Shown here: positions 1 to 7,054 of the stretch, piece after piece
Layout: every line of letters begins with the position of its first letter
Numbering within the stretch: the first letter of the stretch is position 1
From: Candidatus Adiutrix sp.
Lineage (GTDB): Bacteria; Desulfobacterota; Desulfarculia; Adiutricales; Adiutricaceae
DNA: 33,315 nucleotides
Reading direction: 5' to 3'
Assembly (NCBI GenBank): GCA_031263565.1
Contig: JAISFR010000067.1
Span: forward strand, 1-33,315
Notes under the pieces: generated by a model
What the model saw: only the letters and a program-made list of their open reading frames with translations
Database searches by the model: none
Told to the model about the DNA's origin: nothing
Program-made: the position numbers and the translations under genes

Positions 1-2
1 GC

Positions 3-788
3 GCCGGAAAGCCGAAAAGCCGGGCCGGGACTTTGTTTCCGGCCGCCTGTTTTTCCCTCTCGCTGGCCGGGCATATCCTGCTGATCGCTCTGCTGGTCGC
101 CTGGGCCTCCGGCCAGGCGCCGATGAGCGCCTTTGAGCCGGCGCCGGGTTCCCCTTTTCTGGAGGCGACCCTGATCGAGACGGCGCTCCTGGGCGGCGGC
201 CAGGCGGACCATCCGGAAGCGGACGAAGACGGGCCGGAACCCGACGAATCGCCTCTCCCGCCCCCTTCGGCGCCGGAAGCGCCGGACTGGCCGCAAGCTT
301 TCGACTTAAAAGCCCCGGAGCCGGAAACAGCGCCTGAACCCCGGCCCAAGCCGCCGCCCAAGCCCCAGACTGCCGCCAAAAGACCCAAAACAGCCGCCCA
401 GGCTTCGCCGTCATCTAAGAAAGCGGGCCATTCCGGACCAGGCCATCCTTTGGGCAGTCCGCAGGGCAATTCGGCCGCGGGCGGCGGCGGCGCGGGCGGC
501 CTCGGCCAGTCAGGCGCCGTGGGCTGGCAGGCGGTCAGGGTTCCCCAACCGCTTTACCCGCCCCTCTCGCAACAGAACGGCGAGCAAGGCCGGGTGGTGG
601 CCGCGGTGGTCGTGTCGCCGAGCGGCCGCGTTTCCTCCGCCTCCATCGTCCGGTCGAGCGGTTACGCCCGTTTGGATCAAGCCGCCCTGAGCGCGGCCCG
701 CCATATATCTTTTCGGGCCAAAAGCGGCGGCGCGCCCCGTTCCGCCGTGACTGTCGAGGTTCCCTATCGTTTCAAAATCAGGTATTGA
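3..788 (+). CDS. TonB family energy-transducing protein (5' end outside window)
   Basis: This would couple the inner-membrane proton motive force (through ExbB/ExbD, not seen here) to outer-membrane receptors. The frame is open to the left edge, so the true start is probably outside the window; a TTG at 33 is the first in-window candidate. A hydrophobic N-terminal anchor (SLAGHILLIALLVAW) is followed by an acidic and then proline-rich, lysine-rich periplasmic spacer (PPPKPQ and similar), a glycine-rich linker, and a C-terminal TonB domain. That domain has the usual pattern: YPPLSQQ, GRVVAAVVVSPSGRV, a conserved SSG and LDQAAL, and ends in a short beta strand. The next gene starts 16 bp downstream, so the two are probably co-transcribed. 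Family is clear; the particular partner receptor is unknown. Confidence 0.88.
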   Translation, partial: AGKPKSRAGTLFPAACFSLSLAGHILLIALLVAWASGQAPMSAFEPAPGSPFLEATLIETALLGGGQADHPEADEDGPEPDESPLPPPSAPEAPDWPQAFDLKAPEPETAPEPRPKPPPKPQTAAKRPKTAAQASPSSKKAGHSGPGHPLGSPQGNSAAGGGGAGGLGQSGAVGWQAVRVPQPLYPPLSQQNGEQGRVVAAVVVSPSGRVSSASIVRSSGYARLDQAALSAARHISFRAKSGGAPRSAVTVEVPYRFKIRY

Positions 789-804
789 GCCTGAAGGAGA
801 AAAA

Positions 805-1644
805 ATGACCGACAATCTGAAAAATGTCCTTTTAAACGAAACCGCCGGCCTGGTGGAGCGGAAACTCGGCGCTCAGTTGGATGATCTGCGGGTCGAGCGG
901 GCGGTTTTCGGTCTTTTCTTCAGCGGCGTCAAGCTCAGTAACGGCTGCGGCGGCTTGGCCTTCACGCCGATTAAAGAGCTGCCCGCCGCCGTCTGCTGCC
1001 CGAGCTCGGCCCAGGCCATGCCGCTTTCCGGCCAACTGTCCGCCCGCCCCGTTCGTCAGTATTTAGCCGACTTGAACAGCCCGGCCATTTTGAAGAAAAC
1101 GCTGGCCCTGTCGGTCTTAAACGCTTTAAGCGCCGCCTGCTGGCAGGCGGAACCCGAGCCAGGCTATGAAATAGTTACCGGCAAAGATGCCTTTGATGAA
1201 GCCGACATTCCCGAGAAGGGCCTGACGGTCGTCATCGGGGCCCTGGTTCCGATGCTGAGGCGCCTCATCAGGAAAGGGGCGGATTTCAGGGTGCTCGAAC
1301 AAGACCCGTCGACCTTGAAGCCGGCGGAAATGCCGTATTTCCGGCCGGCTGATCAGGCCTCCGAGGTGCTGCCCCAAGCCGATCTTTTGGTCGTCACCGG
1401 GGTGACCATACTTAATGACACTTTGCCGGAGATCTTGAAGATGGCCAGGCCGGGGATTGAAATCATCGTCACCGGCCCCACCGCCAGCATGCTGCCGGAC
1501 GCGTTTTTCAAACGGGGGGTGACCGTCCTGGGCGGCACCCTGGTCACCAAGCCGGATGAATTGCTTGATTTGCTCAGTGAAGCCGGTTCCGGCTACCATT
1601 TTTTCGGCCGGAGCGCCGAAAGGATCATTATCAGGAATAAATAG
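805..1644 (+). CDS. DUF4213/DUF364 putative heavy-metal chelation protein
   Basis: A 279-residue cytoplasmic protein. The N-terminal part (about 1-110) looks like the DUF4213 enolase-N-like domain, with a G-V-K-L-S-N-G-C-G-G stretch near residues 41-50. The C-terminal part (about 135-275) matches DUF364 (putative heavy-metal chelation): KGLTVVIGALVP, a VTGVTILNDTLPEIL motif, VTGPTASMLP and a GVTVLGG segment. Family members often sit near metal or metallophore transport genes, and this one directly follows a TonB gene, which fits a role in metal uptake or handling; this is inference. AAGGAG lies about 7 bases before the ATG. It converges with the diguanylate cyclase gene, 21 bp away. No reaction is established for the family as far as I know. 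Confidence 0.8.
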   Translation: MTDNLKNVLLNETAGLVERKLGAQLDDLRVERAVFGLFFSGVKLSNGCGGLAFTPIKELPAAVCCPSSAQAMPLSGQLSARPVRQYLADLNSPAILKKTLALSVLNALSAACWQAEPEPGYEIVTGKDAFDEADIPEKGLTVVIGALVPMLRRLIRKGADFRVLEQDPSTLKPAEMPYFRPADQASEVLPQADLLVVTGVTILNDTLPEILKMARPGIEIIVTGPTASMLPDAFFKRGVTVLGGTLVTKPDELLDLLSEAGSGYHFFGRSAERIIIRNK

Positions 1645-1665
1645 GAATTCCGCCCTTGGCGCGGG

Positions 1666-3045
1666 TCAGGGCAGGGCGCTGACCCGGTTGCGGCCGGAAG
1701 CCTTGGACTGATACATGGCCTTGTCGGCCCGGGCAAAAAAAGACGAGGGGTCGTCGTCGAGCTTGATTTCGGCCACCCCCACGGAGACCGTGACCCGCAC
1801 GGTGTGGTCGTTGTTTTTGAAAAGCTTGAATTCCACCGCGGTTATATGGCGCCGCACTTTTTCGGCCACGCCCATGGCCGCCTCCAGATTGGCGTTGGGC
1901 ATCAGGATGACGAATTCATCCCCGCCGTAACGGAAAATGAGATCATCTTTGCGGAGGGCTTCCCGGGTCAGCCGGGCCACATAGGCCAAGATCCGGTCAC
2001 CGGCCAAATGTCCGTAGGTATTGTTAAAATCCCGAAAATTGTCGATGTCGAAGACCGCTATGCTGCACGTCCGCAGGCCCTGGGCCCTGAAGGCGCTCAG
2101 GGTTTTGACGATCTGGTTGTCGTAGGCCCGGCGGTTGTAGATCTCAGTCAGCGGATCCCTCAGCGAGACGGCCCGCAGGTTTTCAATTTCCTGGAGCATC
2201 TCATGGCTTTGGCGGGAAAAATCATCATAGTCGCGCTGGCTTTTGACCAGACGTTTTTCAGCGTTTTGCTTTTCAGCGCTCAGGCTCTGCATCCGGTGCT
2301 GCTCGGCCAGCTTTTTGTACTGAACGCAATCCCGCAGCTTGCTCACTTTTTCGGAAATCTGCCGGCACAATTCTTCGAGGCCCATTTCTCTAGGCCGGGC
2401 CAGGGCGCTGATTTCCATCAGGCCTTCTTCCATGTTTTCCGTGAAGCTTTTCTCCGAGGCGGCCAGGTAAGCCTGGCTGGAGTCTATGGAACTGATGAAA
2501 TCTCTTTCCGTGGCCTCCAGGGTCTGCAGAATTTCTCCGATGCGCTGAAAAGCCAGGGACCGCTCTTCCCATAGATCTTCCCGAACCTGAAGCACCAGAT
2601 CCAGGATTTTGGTCAGAATGTCGTCCAGCGGAGCTTCCGACTCCACCAGTTTGACCAGGCGGTCGACTTCGGCCTGATAGTGCTCAGGCCTGAGGGAGAC
2701 AATAAACTTAATTATTGATATCAAAATCTTCTGGGTTTTGTCGCTGAAAGACGCGGCCGGCGCGGGCCGGTCTTTGTCCCGCATCTGGCCCGGGGAAGCG
2801 GAGCGCACTTCCACCGAACCGCTGGCCACCCGGGCCTTGATCTCGCTGAAGCTGTTGGCCAGGTTGAAGGCCTGGCGTTTGACGAACTCGGGATCCAGAA
2901 CCCGCTTGGGGTCGGAGCCCAGGAGCTTGTTCAGTTCTTCCAGGGCCGGAGTGAAAGGGGCGCCGCCGACGGCCAGAATATCGGCCAGCGACTCCAGAAG
3001 GTAGGAGGCTGATTTTTCCAATTCATCAAGATTGACAGGATTCAT
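1666..3045 (-). CDS. Diguanylate cyclase (GGDEF domain) with long helical N-terminus
   Basis: Predicted to make cyclic di-GMP from two GTP. The GGDEF domain fills roughly residues 290-459: DPLTEIYNRRAYD at 297-309, the substrate-binding segment FDIDNFRDFNNTYGH, and an intact GGDEF signature at 374-378. An allosteric inhibition site RxxD (RKDD, 365-368) sits at the canonical spacing before the signature, so product inhibition is likely. Residues 1-245 are helix-rich, without a transmembrane segment, and match no sensor domain I know. Residues about 245-290 look like a coiled coil that would support dimerisation. The protein is therefore probably soluble, with an unknown input. The start lacks a clear Shine-Dalgarno sequence. 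A long palindromic repeat separates it from the DUF1178 gene upstream. Confidence 0.9.
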   Translation of the reverse strand: MNPVNLDELEKSASYLLESLADILAVGGAPFTPALEELNKLLGSDPKRVLDPEFVKRQAFNLANSFSEIKARVASGSVEVRSASPGQMRDKDRPAPAASFSDKTQKILISIIKFIVSLRPEHYQAEVDRLVKLVESEAPLDDILTKILDLVLQVREDLWEERSLAFQRIGEILQTLEATERDFISSIDSSQAYLAASEKSFTENMEEGLMEISALARPREMGLEELCRQISEKVSKLRDCVQYKKLAEQHRMQSLSAEKQNAEKRLVKSQRDYDDFSRQSHEMLQEIENLRAVSLRDPLTEIYNRRAYDNQIVKTLSAFRAQGLRTCSIAVFDIDNFRDFNNTYGHLAGDRILAYVARLTREALRKDDLIFRYGGDEFVILMPNANLEAAMGVAEKVRRHITAVEFKLFKNNDHTVRVTVSVGVAEIKLDDDPSSFFARADKAMYQSKASGRNRVSALP

Positions 3046-3099
3046 ACCGTATATCCAATTGAGGGGGAAGTCGAAATCCCCTTCAATGAGGGGATGGAA

Positions 3100-3223
3100 G
3101 GATCAGTTCATAAATAACTTGTACATTCTCCTGGCTGCGTTGTTCTCGTTTTGGCCGCTGACAATCCGGCCAAAACGAGAACGCCTGGCCAGAAAAACGT
3201 GCAAATTGTTTCTGAACTGATCC
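3100..3223. repeat. 124-bp imperfect palindrome (two arms of about 57 bp)
   Basis: The left arm is 3100-3157 and the right arm 3167-3223, around a 9-base centre. The inner 16 bp (3142-3157 against 3167-3182) pair perfectly. The outermost 11 bp (ggatcagttca) also pair perfectly, and the middle pairs at most positions with one single-base offset. It fills most of the gap between the DUF1178 gene and the diguanylate cyclase gene. The size and perfect ends fit a MITE-like or REP/BIME-like hairpin element; the inner hairpin alone could act as an RNA structure on either strand. There is no coding potential worth calling. Confidence 0.75.
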
Positions 3224-3271
3224 GAACAAAGGCGGCTGGGTAAACTGATCTGGCCGGCGGCAATCACGAAA

Positions 3272-3730
3272 TCAGTTCTTGCTTAAAGAAGAGCTTTTGC
3301 GGCTCAAAATGGGGGCCTTGAAAAAATCAACCCCCTCTTTTTTTAAAATTTCCTCCTGGGCTTCGGTGGACAAGCCTCGGATGTTGCGCCGGGCGCTGAC
3401 CCCGTAATGTATCTTCAGGGCTTCATCCGTGAAATCGGGCCCGACGTCGTCAAAGTCCCGTTCCAGGCGGCTGGAAAATTCGGCCCAGCGGCGGAACAAT
3501 TCTTGAAGCTGTTCCGCCCCGGTCAGGTCCGGGCGCTTTTCAGGCTTCTCCCGTTCCGGCCGGGCGAAGCGCTGCAGCCCGAAAGTCGACGGGCGGCGGC
3601 TGATGCTTCCGTCTCCGCAGACCGGGCAGAGCAGGAGTTTTTCAGACAACTGCCTCTCCAGGTCGTCCAGATTGGAAAACCAGCCTTCGAAACGGTGCCC
3701 CTGGGCGCAGATGAGGTCATAGATCAGCAT
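3272..3730 (-). CDS. DUF1178 family protein (small zinc-ribbon-like)
   Basis: A 152-residue protein that begins IYDLICAQGHRFEGWF and continues with a CPVCG knuckle, the hallmark of DUF1178. The C10, H13 and C-P-V-C residues could bind one metal; this is inferred from the family and not proven. The C-terminal half is charged and helical and ends in a short basic tail. No function is established for the family. A GTG lies one codon upstream, but the ATG at 3730 has AGGA at 7 bases, the better spacing, so I start there. A candidate promoter lies just upstream (3776-3804), which would let the gene be transcribed independently of the repeat-protein gene before it. Confidence 0.82.
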   Translation of the reverse strand: MLIYDLICAQGHRFEGWFSNLDDLERQLSEKLLLCPVCGDGSISRRPSTFGLQRFARPEREKPEKRPDLTGAEQLQELFRRWAEFSSRLERDFDDVGPDFTDEALKIHYGVSARRNIRGLSTEAQEEILKKEGVDFFKAPILSRKSSSLSKN

Positions 3731-3775
3731 CACTAAATCCTGATTTGCCGGCCGACAAATTTTATTTGTTCATTA

Positions 3776-3804
3776 AAGTTAAACAGCGGCCGGCCATTTG
3801 TCAA
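3776..3804 (-). promoter_or_regulatory. Candidate sigma70-type promoter for the DUF1178 gene
   Basis: Reading the minus strand, a perfect TTGACA (3804-3799) is followed after 17 bases by TAACTT (3781-3776), a weak -10. The spacer contains a GGCCGGCC palindrome, and a related near-palindrome (atttgccggccgacaaat) lies between the promoter and the gene, so a repressor site is conceivable. Confidence 0.4.
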
Positions 3805-3814
3805 TCAGCGCTTT

Positions 3815-6800
3815 TCATTTCCCGCTCGATTGCTCGTCCCCGCCTGATTCGTCGCTCTGGCTTTTGATCTTGCGCCGATGCTCAAAGGTGACCAGGCGGT
3901 GCTCCAATGAGCCGCTTCTTTTGGGCCGGCCGGCTGATGAGGGGGGGCGCTTGAAAATCAGCAGTTCCTCTTCCGGCGCCTGTTCCGCGACCTCAGCCTT
4001 CTCTTCCGGCCCTTCGTCCCCTGATTCTTCCGGCTCCTGGTCTTCGTCGAAAGATTGAGCGTCGCTTTCACTTTCATCCGGGGGGGATTCGGACCGGGCG
4101 CCCGGCTCCGGGTCATCCTCATCCTCATCGGCGGCCGTCGCGGACGAAAGAGCCGGTTCCCCGGCTTCTTCCGCATCGTCTGACGCGGGGGCGGCGCTGA
4201 GGTCCATGATGTCTTCATCGTCGTCCAGCATCATGACCTGCGGCAGATTCATCACCCCGTCGTCTTCGTCGTCCACCGTCACCTGGGGCAGGTCCAGAAT
4301 GCCTTCGTCATCATCGTCGCCAGCCAGCGTGAATTCCGAGAGAACCATGACCTCTTCTTCGTCCTCAGCGGGCGGCTGAGTGAGATCCATAATCTCGTCA
4401 TCCACGGTGGCCGGCCCCAGGTCGGAAAACAGCCTGACATCTATTTCATAAGCGCTGTCAAGTTCACCCCTGGCCAAAATATCGGCCTCCACCGAGATGC
4501 TTTCGGTGAGCAGCCTGGCTTCGTCGGGCTCTTCGTTCTGAAAATCTTCCGATACGGGTTCGGCCTGTTCCCCGGTGATCGACTCTTCCGGCGGGCAGTC
4601 CTTCGCTTCAGGCGCCGCCGGCCCTGCCGGCCGCCGCTCTTCAAGCTGAGATTCGGGTTCTTCTTCGGTCTGGCTTTCGGCCTGGGTTTCGCTCTCTTCC
4701 CGATCCCGGTATTCTTCAGGCTGAGACTCGGCCACCTCTTCGGCCTGGGGCTCAACCGCCGGGCCGAGGGCTTCAGCGGCTGATTCGGGAGCGGCCGGAA
4801 CTTCAGGCAACCGTTCGGCCACCTTGGCCTCCAAAAGCTCCGGCAGCCGTTCGGCCACCTTGGCCTCCAAAAGCTCCGGCAACCGTTCGGCCACTTTGGC
4901 CTCCAAAAGCTCCGGCAGCCGTTCGGCCGCCCTGGCCTCCAAAAGTTCCGGCAGCCTCTCGGCCGCTTTGGCCTCCAGAAGCTCCGGCAGCCGCTCGGCC
5001 GCCCTGGCCTCCAGAAGCTCCGTCAGACGCTCTTCCGCCCTGGCGGCTAAAGTCTCCGGCAGACGCTCTTTCACTTTGGCCTCCAGGGCCTCGGGTAAAG
5101 CGGCTTCAACCCTGGGCGCCAGGGCTTCCGGCAACTTGGCCTTAACTTCATTTTCCAGAGCTTCCGGCAGCCGATTGGAGATTTCCCGGGCCAGGAACTC
5201 AGGTATTTTATTGTGAATTTCAGTAGCCAGAATTTTTGGCAGGCGCTCTTTGGCCTTGCTGGCCAGAATTTCCGGCAGACGGGCTTCCACCGTCTCGCTC
5301 AAGGCCTGCGGCAAGCGTTCTTCAACTCTGATCTTCAGCTCTTCCGGCAGGCGCTCGGCCACGGCCCGGGCCAGGGCTTCCGGAATTTCGGCTTTGACCG
5401 CCGCCTTGACCGCCGCCACCCGTTCAGCCTCCAGGGCCTGGAGGGCGCCGGGCAGGGTTTTGCCCACCTCGGCCCGCAGGGCTTCCGGCAGACGGGCCTT
5501 GACCGCCTCGGCCAGAGCGCCGGGCAGGGCCGCCGCCACCCGGCCGGCCAGGGCTTCGGGCAGGCCGGCGTTCACGGCCCGCTTCAGGACTTCAGGCAAA
5601 GCGGCTTCCACGGCGGCCTGAAGGGCCGCCGGCAGGCGGTTCCTTATTTCGGCGTTCAGGGCTTCAGGCAGCTTATCGGCCACCGCCGCGGCCAAAGCTT
5701 CCGGAAACTTGGCGTTGACTTCCCGGGAGAGCATCCGGGGCAGCTTTTCGTTCAGGCCGGCGTTGAGGGCTTCCGGCAGATGCCGGCGCACTTCCTCATT
5801 GAGAGCCTCCGGCAGTCTGGCCTCCACTTCGGATTTCAGGGCCGGGGGCAGGCGCCGGTTCACTTCCGGCGCCAAGACTTCCTGAATCCTGTTTTCCACT
5901 TCGGCCCTGAGGGCTTCGGGCAGTTTGGCCTTGACCTGGGAGCTTAAGGCTTCGGGAAATTTGGCGGCCACCTCTTTTTCCAGGACCTGGGGCAGCGATT
6001 TGGCCACCTCGTCCGCCAGGGCCCGGGGCAACTGCTCATCCACGGCCGAAGCCAGGGCGTAAGGCAGCCTGGTTTCCACCTTGATGGCCAGGGCCATCGG
6101 CAGTTTGGCCTCCACCCGATCAGCCACCAGTTCATCGGCCCGCGCCTCAACGGCCTCCGCCAGGGCCTGGGGAAATTTATCCTCCATCCTGGCGGCCAGG
6201 GCCTCGGGGAATTTTTTCTCCACTTCTTTGGCCAGACGATCCGGCAGTCTTTCCTTGATCAGAGCGCTCATGACCGGTTCTATTTTGGCGTCGACCGCCC
6301 GGGCCAGGGCTTCGGGCAATTGGTACTCCACTTCGGCCTTCAGCGCGTTCGGCAGCCTTTCCGCCACCGCCTCGGCCAGGGCCTGATCGATTTCGGCCCC
6401 CAAAAGGCCCCGCCCGGCGGCCGCCAGACCGAAGCCCCGCAGCGAATTCCAGGTCAGGTCGAAAAGACGGCCGTTGATGATCATCATCCGGACCAGGCCC
6501 ATAATGAAGTGGACATAATCGTCGGCCGCAAAATCATAGCTGAAGTCAAGGCGGGCCGGATCACCGGCCTCCAGGTCCTGGTTCCCGGCCAGGCGGACGC
6601 TCATCGGCAGGCCCTCGGTCTCCTTAAAAATTCTACGCCAGAATCCGGCCGGCGCCCGGCCGCTCCTGAGCACCTGGGTCAGGGTTTCCCGCAGTTCGTC
6701 TTGAAAGTCGATCAGGCCATTGAAAAGAAAGTTATTGGGCTGAGGTTTCAGGTAGTGTTCAAAGCGGGGGTTTTCAGCGGAAGCGGGCGGCAAGCCGGCG

Positions 6801-6940
6801 GCCAGCAAATAATTCTGGTATGGCCGCCAATTGATCAGCCAGTGAGGCGTCTCCGCCAGGCTTTGGCCGCTGACTGGCTCCAGGTCGGCTTCGGTCAGTT
6901 CAAAGCTGAAATTTAAAAATGAGATTAGTTCTTTGGCCAT
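3815..6940 (-). CDS. Dodecapeptide-repeat protein with acidic tail, unknown function
   Basis: A 1041-residue protein that I do not recognise. It has three parts. Residues 1-190 look globular and aromatic-rich. Residues about 190-715 are about 44 tandem 12-residue units with the consensus (E/A)V-x-x-(R/K)-L-P-E-A-L-x-x; the phase holds for some 520 residues apart from one 11-residue unit near 507-518. Residues 716-1041 are very acidic and contain five copies of an acidic run followed by I/V-M/L-x-L (near 846-853, 859-867, 875-884, 891-899 and 906-914), then a basic stretch and a hydrophilic end. There is no signal peptide or transmembrane segment. In each unit the proline would start a short amphipathic helix, similar in principle to the proline-punctuated helices of apolipoproteins. 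A scaffold or surface-binding role is possible but is inference. The Shine-Dalgarno is weak; a perfect TATAAT at 6996-6991 lies upstream. Confidence 0.85.
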   Translation of the reverse strand: MAKELISFLNFSFELTEADLEPVSGQSLAETPHWLINWRPYQNYLLAAGLPPASAENPRFEHYLKPQPNNFLFNGLIDFQDELRETLTQVLRSGRAPAGFWRRIFKETEGLPMSVRLAGNQDLEAGDPARLDFSYDFAADDYVHFIMGLVRMMIINGRLFDLTWNSLRGFGLAAAGRGLLGAEIDQALAEAVAERLPNALKAEVEYQLPEALARAVDAKIEPVMSALIKERLPDRLAKEVEKKFPEALAARMEDKFPQALAEAVEARADELVADRVEAKLPMALAIKVETRLPYALASAVDEQLPRALADEVAKSLPQVLEKEVAAKFPEALSSQVKAKLPEALRAEVENRIQEVLAPEVNRRLPPALKSEVEARLPEALNEEVRRHLPEALNAGLNEKLPRMLSREVNAKFPEALAAAVADKLPEALNAEIRNRLPAALQAAVEAALPEVLKRAVNAGLPEALAGRVAAALPGALAEAVKARLPEALRAEVGKTLPGALQALEAERVAAVKAAVKAEIPEALARAVAERLPEELKIRVEERLPQALSETVEARLPEILASKAKERLPKILATEIHNKIPEFLAREISNRLPEALENEVKAKLPEALAPRVEAALPEALEAKVKERLPETLAARAEERLTELLEARAAERLPELLEAKAAERLPELLEARAAERLPELLEAKVAERLPELLEAKVAERLPELLEAKVAERLPEVPAAPESAAEALGPAVEPQAEEVAESQPEEYRDREESETQAESQTEEEPESQLEERRPAGPAAPEAKDCPPEESITGEQAEPVSEDFQNEEPDEARLLTESISVEADILARGELDSAYEIDVRLFSDLGPATVDDEIMDLTQPPAEDEEEVMVLSEFTLAGDDDDEGILDLPQVTVDDEDDGVMNLPQVMMLDDDEDIMDLSAAPASDDAEEAGEPALSSATAADEDEDDPEPGARSESPPDESESDAQSFDEDQEPEESGDEGPEEKAEVAEQAPEEELLIFKRPPSSAGRPKRSGSLEHRLVTFEHRRKIKSQSDESGGDEQSSGK
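4795..6362 (-). repeat. Tandem 36-bp coding repeat array (about 44 units of 12 codons)
   Basis: Every 36 bases the minus strand encodes a variant of a proline-containing L-P-x-x-L unit. LP motifs fall at residues 195, 207, 231, 279, 291 and so on in steps of 12, then from 518 onward in steps of 12 again. Three units have lost the proline (near 267, 351 and 507). The units nearest the 3' end of the array (4798-5029) are almost identical in DNA, whereas the 5' units have diverged. This suggests repeated amplification at the C-terminal end of the array. Confidence 0.9.
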
Positions 6941-6972
6941 AACGGGCGCTCACTTTGATAAAAGATTAATCA

Positions 6973-6996
6973 ATGCTTTTATTTAAGCATATTATA
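6973..6996 (-). promoter_or_regulatory. Possible -10 element and small hairpin upstream of the repeat-protein gene
   Basis: On the minus strand a perfect TATAAT (6996-6991) is followed at once by a 6-bp hairpin (atgctt/aagcat, 6973-6990). No good -35 lies 16-18 bases upstream, so this is only a candidate promoter. It sits in the 114-bp AT-rich gap between proA and the repeat-protein gene. Confidence 0.3.
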
Positions 6997-7054
6997 ATCC
7001 AAAGGGCCATCATTATTTTCCCGAAAATCTTCCCAAAAGACTCTGCTGCAGCCC

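Noticed and set aside
4798..5029. Near-identical 36-bp repeats considered as a CRISPR array
   Set aside because: Units abut with no unique spacers, and they are in frame within a coding sequence.
5213..5947. Long plus-strand open frame (244 codons) and neighbours at 4824-5216 and 6320-6916
   Set aside because: Antisense shadows of the 36-bp coding repeats; the repetitive G-F-R-Q composition is the reverse reading of the L-P-E-A-L units and there are no start signals.
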